Shown: positions 44,984 through 53,680 of the stretch, one piece after another | Layout: each line of letters starts with the position of its first letter | How positions within the stretch are numbered: position 1 is the first letter of the stretch | Source of the DNA: Listeria weihenstephanensis | GTDB taxonomy: Bacteria > Bacillota > Bacilli > Lactobacillales > Listeriaceae | Direction of reading: 5' to 3' | Assembly (NCBI RefSeq): GCF_003534205.1 | Contig: NZ_CP011102.1 | Location: forward strand, 1,686,036 to 1,750,035 | Length of the DNA: 64,000 nt | Position numbers and translations under genes: made by a program | Notes under the pieces: generated by a model | Told to the model about the DNA's origin: nothing | Databases searched by the model: none | Seen by the model: the letters and a program-made list of their open reading frames with translations, nothing else

Positions 44984-46246
44984 TTATTCTACTTTTTTAT
45001 CAGATTTTTCGTCCAAAAAAGCTTTAATCAGCGCAAAACCTTCTTTTACAGCTCTGCGGCGATTATAATTGCGATCACGATTGAAGGTATAACGATAAGC
45101 TAAAGTTGGACTTCCCACGACACTAAGGCCAATCCAAACGGTTCCAACAGGGTTGCCCTCAAGTTCTTCAGGGCCTGCAACACCAGTGAAACTTATGCCA
45201 ATATCAGTATTGCATAGTTCACGAATGTTATCGGCCATTTCAATCGCACAAGCCTGACTCACAACACCTTCTTGTTCGATTGTTTTTTTCGATACGTGAA
45301 GTAATTCGTGTTTCATCTCTGAACTATATGTGACCATACCGCCTTTAAATATTTTCGAGATGCCAGTTGTTCCACCAAGTTCCGCTTGAAATAGACCCGC
45401 TGTAAGGCTCTCTGCAGCTGAAATCGTCATGTTGGCGTCCATAAGCTGTTGAATGACTAAATCGACCAGCGTGACCTCTCCAGAGCCGTATATGTAAGCT
45501 CCATCACGCTTGATAATCTCTTCTTCCGTCGCTTTGATCAGTTCTAGCGCTTCTTCTCTCGTTTTTGCAGACGCCGTTACTCGGATAACAACCTCATTTT
45601 CACCGGCATACGTTGCGATTGTAGGATTTGTCTGGTTCGCAATCATGTCTTTTAAGTCATCTGCAAGTTTCGATTCGCCAATGCCGAAAAAACGTATTAT
45701 TTTGGATTCTAATATAATTTCACGTTCACTATTTTTGAGTAAAAAAGGTTTGGCATATTTCGTAAACATTGGTTGCATTTCAGATGGAGGGCCTGGAAGT
45801 AAAATGTACGTGTGAGCGTTTGCCTCCAAGAACATCCCTGCTGCAAAGCCAAAATCATTAGACAAAACTTGCGATCCTTCAATCACTTCCGCCTGACGTT
45901 TATTATTTTCAGACATCTTGTCTTCTCTGGCTGCGAAAAACTGCTCAATTTTTGTTAAATGATCCGCGTCATATACAATATTTTTCTTCAAATACTCAGC
46001 TAACACTTGCTTGGTGATATCGTCCTCTGTGGGTCCAAGTCCTCCTGAGAAAATCAAGATATCACTTCTACTTTCGGCAATTTCAATAACTTTCTTTAAG
46101 CGTTCTGGATTATCGCCAACAACCGTATGATGGTACACGTAAACGCCACATTCGGCAAGCTCCTTTGAAATAAATGCGGCATTAGAGTTCACAATTTGAC
46201 CTAATAATAATTCGGTACCTACTGCAATAATTTCTGCACTACGCAT
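44984..46246 (-). CDS. cinA: Competence/damage-inducible protein CinA
   Basis: A 420-residue CinA: the N-terminal MoCF-like domain (EIIAVGTELLLGQIVNSN, SGGLGPTEDDITK, LPGPPSEMQPMF) and the C-terminal amidase domain (ISAAESLTAGLFQAEL, SGGMVTYS-like KGGMVTYSSEMKHELL, GISFTGVAGPEELEGNPVGTVWIG). Family members hydrolyse ADP-ribose derivatives and deamidate nicotinamide mononucleotide. The frame is open to 46324, but GAGAGGACG favours ATG 46246 (MRSAEIIAVG). recA follows with its own promoter; pgsA precedes behind a terminator. Confidence 0.96.
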   Translation of the reverse strand: MRSAEIIAVGTELLLGQIVNSNAAFISKELAECGVYVYHHTVVGDNPERLKKVIEIAESRSDILIFSGGLGPTEDDITKQVLAEYLKKNIVYDADHLTKIEQFFAAREDKMSENNKRQAEVIEGSQVLSNDFGFAAGMFLEANAHTYILLPGPPSEMQPMFTKYAKPFLLKNSEREIILESKIIRFFGIGESKLADDLKDMIANQTNPTIATYAGENEVVIRVTASAKTREEALELIKATEEEIIKRDGAYIYGSGEVTLVDLVIQQLMDANMTISAAESLTAGLFQAELGGTTGISKIFKGGMVTYSSEMKHELLHVSKKTIEQEGVVSQACAIEMADNIRELCNTDIGISFTGVAGPEELEGNPVGTVWIGLSVVGSPTLAYRYTFNRDRNYNRRRAVKEGFALIKAFLDEKSDKKVE

Positions 46247-46315
46247 GAAAACACGTCCTCTCTCTATTTTATATACTACAACTTCTATCTTGAAAATACT
46301 ACTAGTTAAGATGCA

Positions 46316-46352
46316 AAAAAGCAACCTACCGACAAAATGGCAAGTTGCTTTC
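46316..46352 (-). terminator. Terminator after pgsA
   Basis: On the minus strand AAAGCAACTTGCC pairs with GGTAGGTTGCTTT (one mismatch), followed by TTTTG. It separates pgsA from cinA. Confidence 0.75.
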
Positions 46353-46357
46353 TCATG

Positions 46358-46936
46358 TTACATAGAACCTTTGAAAATGTTGCGGTTTTTATAGAAGTAA
46401 TCCCAACCGGACCAGACTGTGAAGAAAGCACAGACGTATAGGAAGATAAGGTCTACTCGAATACCGGACCATTCAAACGGCCAGTTGTGCAATAATAATA
46501 ATGGAATAGCGATCATTTGCGTGAAGGTCTTGATTTTACCAAGTTGTCCAGCTGCCATTACTTCGCCGCCTTCTACAAGGAGCAAACGCAAACCTGTAAC
46601 CGCGAACTCACGACTGATGATAATGATGATAACCCAAGCTGGCGCGATATGTTGTTCGACTAAAATGATAAATGCCGCTGCTACCAATAGTTTATCTGCT
46701 AGCGGATCGGCAAACTTCCCGAAATTGGTAATTAAATTATGCTTTCGTGCTAAATGTCCGTCAAACCAATCGGTGAGTGCTGCAACAATAAAAATGATCG
46801 CTGCGATAATATTCGAAACTGGAATTGTCGAGTCAAGCCATGTAACTGAACCAAGGCCGAGTGGTGCCACACACAAAACGACAAAAATCGGAATTAAGAT
46901 GATGCGGGCTACCGTTATTTTATTTGGTAAATTCAT
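46358..46936 (-). CDS. pgsA: Phosphatidylglycerophosphate synthase
   Basis: A 192-residue integral membrane CDP-alcohol phosphatidyltransferase. The family motif D-G-x2-A-R-x8-G-x3-D-x3-D reads DGHLARKHNLITNFGKFADPLAD. It makes phosphatidylglycerol phosphate from CDP-diacylglycerol and glycerol-3-P, the first step to phosphatidylglycerol, cardiolipin and lipoteichoic acid. AGAAGGG lies 9 bases before ATG 46936 and too close to ATG 46945, so I choose the former. Confidence 0.97.
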   Translation of the reverse strand: MNLPNKITVARIILIPIFVVLCVAPLGLGSVTWLDSTIPVSNIIAAIIFIVAALTDWFDGHLARKHNLITNFGKFADPLADKLLVAAAFIILVEQHIAPAWVIIIIISREFAVTGLRLLLVEGGEVMAAGQLGKIKTFTQMIAIPLLLLHNWPFEWSGIRVDLIFLYVCAFFTVWSGWDYFYKNRNIFKGSM

Positions 46937-46973
46937 TTGTTCCATCCCTTCTTTTTTGAAAAAATATGTAATG

Positions 46974-47013
46974 CAGCGTGGCGATAAACGTCTTTCTATT
47001 TATCGCCACGCTG
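46974..47013. terminator. Long perfect hairpin between the rodZ-like gene and pgsA
   Basis: CAGCGTGGCGATAAA pairs over its whole length with TTTATCGCCACGCTG-type complement around a ten-base loop. The T-run follows only after about ten bases, so termination may be partial. Confidence 0.7.
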
Positions 47014-47026
47014 TATTTAAAACTAT

Positions 47027-47962
47027 TTATTGTGCGCTACTATCAGAATCTGTACTAGTATCTGTACTCTCGGCAAGGTCGATCGTTAGCTTTTGAGTAA
47101 TCGATTCTTTAGACAGTTCTGCTGCTTGATCATTGATTTTCATTGTAACAGGAGTTGCATTTCCAAGCGTTACTTTTGCAGATTTACTATTTGCTAAATC
47201 GAACGTTTGTGTTTCTCCGTCAGCAATAATGCCTCCAAAAATACTAGAGCCTGCGTCATCTGTTACTTGGATCCAACTTTCGCCACCAGATAGGGTGAAC
47301 GTTAATGAAAGTTTTGTCGCATTGGTTACAGTATATGTTGTCGCATTGCCAGATGTTTCGGCTTTGACCTCTGTTTTCTTTGGTGTTTCTTCTTTTTTAG
47401 TGGTTGTGTCTTCTTTCTTTGTGTCTTTCTTCGTTGTTGTATCTTTTTTCGTGTCAGAACCACTTGTTGTAGAGTCATCCACTTTCACTGTCGCATCACC
47501 ATTGCTCGTGTTCTTCACTTCATCACCTGTACCGCCGCTATAGATGGCGAAATACCAGATAACAAAGCCGATAACGACGATGAATAAGGCGATGAGGATC
47601 TTTGGAACTAACCCAAATACCGAGTGCGTCGTGTGTGGATTATCATTGCCTGGTTGGCTTGCTGCGAGCGGGGCACGTCGTTGTTGCGCACGTGTTATTT
47701 GCTCGTTTACAACCGTTTCTTGGCTTGTAGCAGGAACTTCATTCTCAAATTCTTGGAAAAGTTCTTCACTGTTTAAATCGACAGCTTCTGCATACTGCTT
47801 AATAAAAGCGCGCGCGTAGAATTTACCGGGCATCACAGCGTAGTTACCTTCTTCAATAGCAACTAGATAGCGTTTTTGAATCTTTGTTATTTGTTGTAGA
47901 TCATCAAGACTGAGACCTTTTGTTCGCCTTGCATTTTTCAGTTTCTCACCTAGTTCGGTCAA
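47027..47962 (-). CDS. RodZ-like protein (HTH_25, membrane helix, DUF4115)
   Basis: A 311-residue protein. Residues 1-75 form a RodZ-type helix-turn-helix (TELGEKLKNARRTKGLSLDDLQQITKIQKRYLVAIEEGNYAVMPGKFYARAFIKQYA...), one membrane helix follows (about 125-145), then a long Thr/Lys/Asp linker (about 150-200) and a C-terminal beta domain (SWIQVTDDAGSSIFGG) of the DUF4115 type. RodZ links MreB to the membrane and shapes the rod. The TTG at 47962 with GGTAGGTG six bases upstream seems the true start; a GTG at 47971 lies within the ribosome binding site. Confidence 0.88.
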   Translation of the reverse strand: MTELGEKLKNARRTKGLSLDDLQQITKIQKRYLVAIEEGNYAVMPGKFYARAFIKQYAEAVDLNSEELFQEFENEVPATSQETVVNEQITRAQQRRAPLAASQPGNDNPHTTHSVFGLVPKILIALFIVVIGFVIWYFAIYSGGTGDEVKNTSNGDATVKVDDSTTSGSDTKKDTTTKKDTKKEDTTTKKEETPKKTEVKAETSGNATTYTVTNATKLSLTFTLSGGESWIQVTDDAGSSIFGGIIADGETQTFDLANSKSAKVTLGNATPVTMKINDQAAELSKESITQKLTIDLAESTDTSTDSDSSAQ

Positions 47963-47994
47963 TATAAACACCTACCATTACATAAAATCTTTTC

Positions 47995-48729
47995 TTACCT
48001 CATAAACCAGCCACCGTTTAGACGCATCGTTTGTCCAGTGATATAACTTGCGCGATCGCTTGCTAAAAAAACAACCACGTCCCCAACTTCACTCGGTTTT
48101 GCAAATCGGTGCATTGGAATGTCCGCTAAAATCGCTGTCTTTTCTTCTTCGTCAAAAAGGTGATTCATTTTTGTATCTACCATTCCTGGAGATACTACGT
48201 TGACGGTCGTTCCTGATAAGGCTATTTCTTGCGCTAGTGCTTTACAAAAAGCAATTTGCGCTCCCTTCACAGCCGAATAAGCCACTTCCATCGCAGCCCC
48301 AACTTCTCCCCAGATAGAACTAATAAAAATAATTCTTCCAGACTCACTCTGTTGCAATTTCGGAATCCATTTCTGCAATAACTGCATTGGAAAATGAACA
48401 TGGATATCCCATAAGTTCTTTAATTCCTGATCAGGCGTATCTTGAAATAAGCCATAATAGCTATTTCCAGCCGCATGTACAAATACATCTAATTGAAAAA
48501 TCGATTCTTGCAATCGGGTAATCATGTCAGAATTAGTAAAATCAGCTTGTATCGGGATAACATCTACATGAAAAGAAAGCAATTCCTCTCGTAATAGCTG
48601 TATTGCCTGTTCGTTACGATAATAATGTAAATATAGGTGAAATCCTTCTTTTGCAAGCGCAATCGCGATCTCTCTTCCTATATCTCCACTCGCTCCAGTA
48701 ACTAGCGCGTATTTCGTATCCTTATCCAA
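47995..48729 (-). CDS. ymfI: Short-chain dehydrogenase/reductase (FabG-like, YmfI)
   Basis: A 244-residue SDR. The NAD(P)-binding motif is LVTGASGDIGREIAIAL, the catalytic serine is in IIFISSIWG, and Y-x3-K is in VAYSAVKGAQIAF; the C-terminus SDRASYITGQTMRLNGGW is FabG-like. Substrate unknown. Start is uncertain: AGAAGGG lies 11 bases before TTG 48729 and gives a family-like N-terminus (DKDTKYALVTG). ATG codons at 48753, 48762 and further up have no good ribosome binding site. It sits between the M16 peptidase pair and the RodZ-like gene, the conserved ymfF-H-I-(J/K)-M order. Confidence 0.9.
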   Translation of the reverse strand: MDKDTKYALVTGASGDIGREIAIALAKEGFHLYLHYYRNEQAIQLLREELLSFHVDVIPIQADFTNSDMITRLQESIFQLDVFVHAAGNSYYGLFQDTPDQELKNLWDIHVHFPMQLLQKWIPKLQQSESGRIIFISSIWGEVGAAMEVAYSAVKGAQIAFCKALAQEIALSGTTVNVVSPGMVDTKMNHLFDEEEKTAILADIPMHRFAKPSEVGDVVVFLASDRASYITGQTMRLNGGWFMR

Positions 48730-48833
48730 AGACGGCAAGTCCCTTCTATCCATTTCTTTCATCATAGCATGACTCGGCGCCAAATGCCATTTATTATTAT
48801 AAAATTAGTAAAAATTTTTAAATCTGCACCTAA

Positions 48834-50117
48834 TCACTCTGGTACAATTTGGAATGTTGTAACGCGATCCTCTAAATAAATACGTTTTAGAAACGCTTCT
48901 ACATCGGCTACAGTCACGGATTCAATCGCTGGTAAGATATCAAAAAGAGAAGCATCTTCAAAAATATACTGTGAAAACTGATTAGCAATGAATTCTGGTG
49001 AATTGAGCGAGCGGAGGAACTGCCCCATTTTTTTACGCTTGATAAGCTCTAAATCTGCTTCCTTAAATCCTGTCACGAGCGCATTTTCTAATGTTTCTTT
49101 GATTTTTCTTTCTTGTAAATCAGGATCTTTTGCGTCTCCACCGATCAGAACGAAAGAGAAGCTATCTTGTAAACTATAATCAAAGCCGAATGAGTCATCG
49201 ATAACGCCTTGATCGTAGAGTTCTAAATACGCATCGGAGGTCGTTCCGAACAGTAATTCCAACATAATATCAGCGGTCATTTCATGTTTTACAGCATCTA
49301 TACCTCGGAGTAAGCCAATATCCTCTTTAATTGCTACCAAGTTTTTCGCAATCTGTACAGGAAATTTCAATGTTTTCTTTGGTACGGCAACGGATTTAGG
49401 TTCCTCTGGGAAATGACGTTTTACTGGTTTTGCAGGTGCAAATGTTTTCTTGGCTTGGTTATCGCGAACTTGATTGATCGCTTGTTTTGGATCGACATTT
49501 CCAACAATGAAAAGCACCATGTTGCTTGGGTGATAGAACGTATTATAGCATAGGTACAATAGATCTTTATCAATATCCGCAATGGATTCCACGGTACCTG
49601 CGATATCAATTTTCACTGGGTGATGATGGTACATATTTTCGATAGCTCCGAAATACACGCGGAAATCAGCGTCATCATCATACATTTGAATTTCCTGCCC
49701 AATAATGCCCTTTTCTTTTTCCACGGTTTCTTCTGTGAAATAAGGTTCTTGAACAAAATCGACGAGTGTTTCCAGGTTCTCTTCTACATTAGATGTGCTG
49801 GAAAATAAATAGGCTGTGCGAGTGAAAGAGGTGAAGGCATTTGTGAAGGCCCCTTTTTCACCAAATTTGAAAAATACATCGCCATCTTCTTTTTCAAATA
49901 ATTTATGCTCTAAGAAATGCGCGATTCCATCAGGTACACGCGTATAGGAATCTTCGCCGAGCGGCACAAACTCGTTATCTATGGAGCCGTAATTCGTTGT
50001 GAAGATAGCAAATGTTTTACTAAACCCGTGTTTTGGCAGGACATATACTTGCAAACCGTTCTCTAGTTTTTCATAGTAAACAGCTTCTTTTAATTGGTCA
50101 TAGCTTTGTTTATTCAT
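48834..50117 (-). CDS. ymfH: M16-family zinc peptidase, active-type subunit (YmfH)
   Basis: A 427-residue M16 protein. The inverted zinc motif HxxEH is intact in GIAHFLEHKLFEKEDGDVF, with the distal Glu region in ETVEKEKGIIGQEIQMYDDD. It overlaps by one base the upstream ymfF stop. In B. subtilis ymfF and ymfH form a pair of M16 subunits with only one complete active site, which matches what is seen here. The natural substrate is unknown. Confidence 0.94.
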   Translation of the reverse strand: MNKQSYDQLKEAVYYEKLENGLQVYVLPKHGFSKTFAIFTTNYGSIDNEFVPLGEDSYTRVPDGIAHFLEHKLFEKEDGDVFFKFGEKGAFTNAFTSFTRTAYLFSSTSNVEENLETLVDFVQEPYFTEETVEKEKGIIGQEIQMYDDDADFRVYFGAIENMYHHHPVKIDIAGTVESIADIDKDLLYLCYNTFYHPSNMVLFIVGNVDPKQAINQVRDNQAKKTFAPAKPVKRHFPEEPKSVAVPKKTLKFPVQIAKNLVAIKEDIGLLRGIDAVKHEMTADIMLELLFGTTSDAYLELYDQGVIDDSFGFDYSLQDSFSFVLIGGDAKDPDLQERKIKETLENALVTGFKEADLELIKRKKMGQFLRSLNSPEFIANQFSQYIFEDASLFDILPAIESVTVADVEAFLKRIYLEDRVTTFQIVPE

Positions 50118-51394
50118 TAGGATTCAGCTCCTTTGCTTAGGAAATAGATAGTGTCGAGTTCAAGTGATTGCACGGCAGCGACTACTTCTTCTTTTGTCAC
50201 TTCGGAAATGCGTTTTAGCCAATTAGGTAGATCTAGGTTCGCTTTTTTCAATGTATTATTGTAAGTTAGCTCGATCAAACCTTGTGCTTGGTCGTTTGCT
50301 TCCAAAAGTTGATTCGTTAGCATTGCTTTGGTTTGTGATAGCTCATCTTCTGTGAAATCCCCTGTTTGCATTGCGGTTACTTGTTCTTTAATAATCGCAA
50401 GCGCTTGATCGTAATTTTTTTCATCGATACCAGCGGAGATAATCATGAAACCGTGAAATGAATCGATGCGGCTATTGGCGTAATAGGCCAGGCTTGCTTT
50501 TTCGCGCACGTTAATAAAGATTTTCGAGTTCGCAAAACCGCCAAGTAAGCCATTCGCAACTTGTAATGGCACGTATGCTTCTTCGCCAAATAAAATATTA
50601 GTTCTGTATCCAAGTACGAGCTTACCTTGATTGATGGACTGCGTTTCTTTCACTGTATTTACCTTTTTTGGGTGAACTGGCGGGATAATATCTAGATCTC
50701 GATATTCCCGATCTACAAACGGAAGTGCCTTCACAAGTGGGAGTACGTCCTCTTTTTTAACGTCGCCGCATATGAATAAATCGATCGTATCTTCCACTAA
50801 AAACTGTTGATAGTACTCATAGAGATCGGTAGCGCTAATAGTTGGAATGTCTTTTAGAACACCAAAAGCGCCATATTTATAATTCTCATCAGCAAACATA
50901 ATTTCTGTTAAACGCTTGTTTGCGTAACGGATTTTGTCATCATATACACTTTCTAGACGCTGTTCTAAATTTTCTTTTTCACGAGCAACGGTTGTTTCAT
51001 TAAAACTACCATTTTCCGCGTTCGGATTGAAAAGAATTTCTTGAATTAGTTCGAATGCTTGTTTAAGTAACGTATCGCCTTCTGGGACAAATTGACCGTC
51101 CACCATGTCTAGGACTGCCGTTATGATATGTTCGTTTCCTTTTTTATCAACAGACGTATAAAAGTTCGCACCGTATAAGCTCGCTAGTTCTTTTCGAAAA
51201 GCTGTTTGTGTTGGGTATTTCTTTGTATTGGTCTCGATTAAAGCGGCGATTAACGACCGTTTAGTAGAGGTTTCGCGCGTTAGTGGCGCTCTGAATTTAA
51301 AAACGATTTTATTGGATTTATATTTGTCAGAAGGAATAAGCGTTAACTGAATCGCTCCAACTTGTTCTTTATATTCCTGTTTTTGAGTGGTCAT
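50117..51394 (-). CDS. ymfF: M16-family peptidase-like protein, degenerate subunit (YmfF)
   Basis: A 425-residue M16 homologue. The place of HxxEH is taken by LIAALIETNTKKYP, so the zinc site is missing and this is probably the substrate-guiding partner of YmfH. The C-terminal half keeps the YFLSKG end and the R/Y-rich segment around EKASLAYYANSRI. The frame is open to 51430, but AAGGAGGG sets ATG 51394. The end of the gene overlaps ymfH. Confidence 0.93.
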   Translation of the reverse strand: MTTQKQEYKEQVGAIQLTLIPSDKYKSNKIVFKFRAPLTRETSTKRSLIAALIETNTKKYPTQTAFRKELASLYGANFYTSVDKKGNEHIITAVLDMVDGQFVPEGDTLLKQAFELIQEILFNPNAENGSFNETTVAREKENLEQRLESVYDDKIRYANKRLTEIMFADENYKYGAFGVLKDIPTISATDLYEYYQQFLVEDTIDLFICGDVKKEDVLPLVKALPFVDREYRDLDIIPPVHPKKVNTVKETQSINQGKLVLGYRTNILFGEEAYVPLQVANGLLGGFANSKIFINVREKASLAYYANSRIDSFHGFMIISAGIDEKNYDQALAIIKEQVTAMQTGDFTEDELSQTKAMLTNQLLEANDQAQGLIELTYNNTLKKANLDLPNWLKRISEVTKEEVVAAVQSLELDTIYFLSKGAES

Positions 51395-51491
51395 GAAAAA
51401 TCCCTCCTTATTTGGCTTAGCACTACTCATTGTACCTTATTCTGGTGGGGTAAACAATTAGAAAGATCATAACCCTGATAAATAGGCAAAA

Positions 51492-51588
51492 AGCGCTCGC
51501 ATTCAGGGAGTTTGGCGGACTTTCGGTTTTCACATACACCAGTATGCTCTACTTTCCAGCTTCCATCAAACTCCTGAATACAAACGCT
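51492..51588. repeat. Long imperfect palindrome between nupQ and ymfF
   Basis: The centre CATAC-ACCA-GTATG (51533-51546) is flanked by arms of about 40 bases that pair in most places: AGCGCTCGCATTCAGGGAG on the left against the complement of CTCCTGAATACAAACGCT on the right. On the minus strand it is followed by GCTTTTTGCCTATTT, so it could end the nup transcript. A 64-codon frame (51427-51621) runs through it but has no family resemblance that I can see. Confidence 0.65.
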
Positions 51589-51592
51589 CTCG

Positions 51593-51664
51593 CTCGATTT
51601 GTATAAAGCAGAATTTGTCATCCTATCCGAAGAAAAGGGAGGGCGATCTTGCTTTATATCGAGT
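51593..51664. repeat. Second inverted repeat beside the palindrome
   Basis: CTCGAT(TTG)TATAAAGCA and TGCTTTATATCGAG form an inverted pair with a three-base bulge and a loop of about 38 bases. It lies directly after the nupQ stop on the minus strand and, together with the palindrome, fills the gap to ymfF. Confidence 0.5.
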
Positions 51665-51680
51665 TTTGTCTCAGGTTATA

Positions 51681-52631
51681 TTATTTACCTTTAATGTAAT
51701 TTACGCCATCTGCTTTTGGTGCTTCGGACTTACCGATGAGACCAACAAGTGCAAAGATAGTTAGAACGTAAGGGGCAACTTGTAAGTACACGTCTGGAAT
51801 GTCGCTGAAGAATGGTAGTTGTCCACTGATGATACTCAGACACTGTGCAAATCCGAAGAAAATTGCAGCACCCATTGCACCAAGTGGATTCCATTTACCA
51901 AAAATCATCGCGGCTAGGGCCATATAACCTTGCCCTGAGATCGTCGCATGACCGAAATCTAGTGTAAATGATTGGGCATAAACGGCTCCACCAAGTCCAC
52001 CGAGGATACCAGAAATGATAACCCCTTGATATCTCATCCAGCGAACTTTAATTCCCATTGTATCCGCTGCGAGTGGATGTTCCCCAACCGAGCGAAGACG
52101 CAGGCCAAATCTTGTTTTATAGATGATAAACCAGGATGCGATCGCCACAACAATTGCGACGTAACTCATGACCGGGACATTTTTGAAGAAAATATCGCCA
52201 ATCACCGGAATATCTTTCAAGAACGGAATATCTGGTTTTCCGAAGTAGTATTTAATTTGGTCTGTTTGTCCTTTGTCGTAAATAACTTTAACTAAGAACA
52301 AAGAAATACCAAGTGCTAAAAAGTTAATCGCGACACCACTAATAACGTGGTCGGCACGGAAGTTAATCGTCGCCACGGCATGTACAAGTGAGAAAACACC
52401 GCCGACGAACATTCCTGCAAAAAGCGCAATCCAAGGCGTCCAGTTGCCGAATACATCGGCAAATGTAAGGTTAAAGACGATCGATGAAAATGCTCCCATG
52501 ATCATCATACCTTCTAACCCGATGTTGACAACGCCTCCTCGTTCTGAGAAAACACCGCCGAGAGCTGTAAAGATAAGTGGTCCAGCCATTAATAATGTAC
52601 TAGAGACAATAATCGCTAAAGTCGAAATCAT
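51681..52631 (-). CDS. nupQ: Nucleoside ABC transporter permease (NupQ-type)
   Basis: A 316-residue permease of the branched-chain/ribose type (BPD_transp_2) with about nine helices; GLEGMMIMGAFSSIV, ALGISLFLVKVIYDKGQ and the conserved GLGGAVYAQ and GKWNPLGAMGAAIFFG segments identify the BmpA-linked nucleoside/purine transporters. Its start overlaps the end of nupP by four bases. It is the last gene of the transporter operon. Confidence 0.92.
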   Translation of the reverse strand: MISTLAIIVSSTLLMAGPLIFTALGGVFSERGGVVNIGLEGMMIMGAFSSIVFNLTFADVFGNWTPWIALFAGMFVGGVFSLVHAVATINFRADHVISGVAINFLALGISLFLVKVIYDKGQTDQIKYYFGKPDIPFLKDIPVIGDIFFKNVPVMSYVAIVVAIASWFIIYKTRFGLRLRSVGEHPLAADTMGIKVRWMRYQGVIISGILGGLGGAVYAQSFTLDFGHATISGQGYMALAAMIFGKWNPLGAMGAAIFFGFAQCLSIISGQLPFFSDIPDVYLQVAPYVLTIFALVGLIGKSEAPKADGVNYIKGK

Positions 52632-53680
52632 TTTGTTTTCGCCCCTTTCGCAAATTTATCCATAGCCCAGCGAATAATATAACTGGAAGCAACGAAGAAG
52701 ATAATAAGCGCGATAACCACGTTTACTAGCTCGTTTGGAACTCCAGCGACAGCAGGCATGTTTAGCGATCCTACTTTTAGCGCTCCGAACAGAATAGCGG
52801 AGAAGATAATACCAATTGGTGAGTTACCGCCGAGTAAAGCAACGGCAATTCCGTCAAAACCGGTACCTGGAGATGTTGGTAGTACATAAGCTGTACCGTA
52901 GTTTCCAAGACCTTCCATCGCGCCCGCAAGTCCTGCAAGACCTCCAGCAATAATCATCGAAATGACAATCGTTTTCGCGACGCTCATCCCTGCATATTTG
53001 GAAGCGTTTTGGTTGAAACCAACTGATTTCAGCTCATAGCCAAAGGTTGTTTTATTAATAACAAGCCACATAATAAGCGCGCAACCAACAGCGATCAATA
53101 TTCCCCAATGAAGCGACGAATATTGCGTCATTTCTTGCAAGAATTCTGATTGAAGTGAAGCAGATGCGGGAACTTCTGGTGTTTTGTCCATTTGTTTTGT
53201 TAGCACGTTTTGCACGACGTAGTTGAAAATATAAAGCGCCGTGTAGTTTAACATGATTGTAACGATTACTTCATTGACTTTTAGCGTGGCTTTTAAAATC
53301 CCGGGAATGAAAGCCCAGAAAGCGCCACAGACAATACCAGCAAGCAATGCAAGCGGTAGATGGATCCATTTGTCTAAACCATCGAACGTTAAACCGACAG
53401 CAACCGCACCGATCCAGCCCATCAAGAGCTGACCTTCTGCACCGATATTGAATAGTCCGGCTTTAAAAGCAACCGCAATGGATAAACCGACTAAAATGTA
53501 AGGCGTTGCTTGACGAATTGTTTCTCCGAGATAGAAAGAGTCACCAAACGCACCTTGGAAAAGAGCAATATAGGCGTCTACTGGATTGTATCCGAAAAGT
53601 AACATGATAAGCGCACCGAACAGCAAACCAAGTATAACGGCCGTGACTGGTATGACAAGGGCTTGTATTTTTCTAGACAT
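52628..53680 (-). CDS. nupP: Nucleoside ABC transporter permease (NupP-type)
   Basis: A 350-residue permease of the same family with an extra N-terminal helix; FKAGLFNIGAEGQLLMGWIGAVAVG and SPGTGFDGIAVALLGGNSPIGIIFSAILFGALKVG are typical. It pairs with NupQ to form the membrane channel for purine/pyrimidine nucleosides. It overlaps the nupO end by eight bases and nupQ by four, which points to tight translational coupling. Confidence 0.92.
   Translation of the reverse strand: MSRKIQALVIPVTAVILGLLFGALIMLLFGYNPVDAYIALFQGAFGDSFYLGETIRQATPYILVGLSIAVAFKAGLFNIGAEGQLLMGWIGAVAVGLTFDGLDKWIHLPLALLAGIVCGAFWAFIPGILKATLKVNEVIVTIMLNYTALYIFNYVVQNVLTKQMDKTPEVPASASLQSEFLQEMTQYSSLHWGILIAVGCALIMWLVINKTTFGYELKSVGFNQNASKYAGMSVAKTIVISMIIAGGLAGLAGAMEGLGNYGTAYVLPTSPGTGFDGIAVALLGGNSPIGIIFSAILFGALKVGSLNMPAVAGVPNELVNVVIALIIFFVASSYIIRWAMDKFAKGAKTK

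Noticed and set aside
51427-51621. 64-codon frame on the minus strand across the palindrome
   Set aside because: It is produced by the palindromic structure, has no ribosome binding site I can see and no recognisable domain. I keep it only as coding potential of the repeat.
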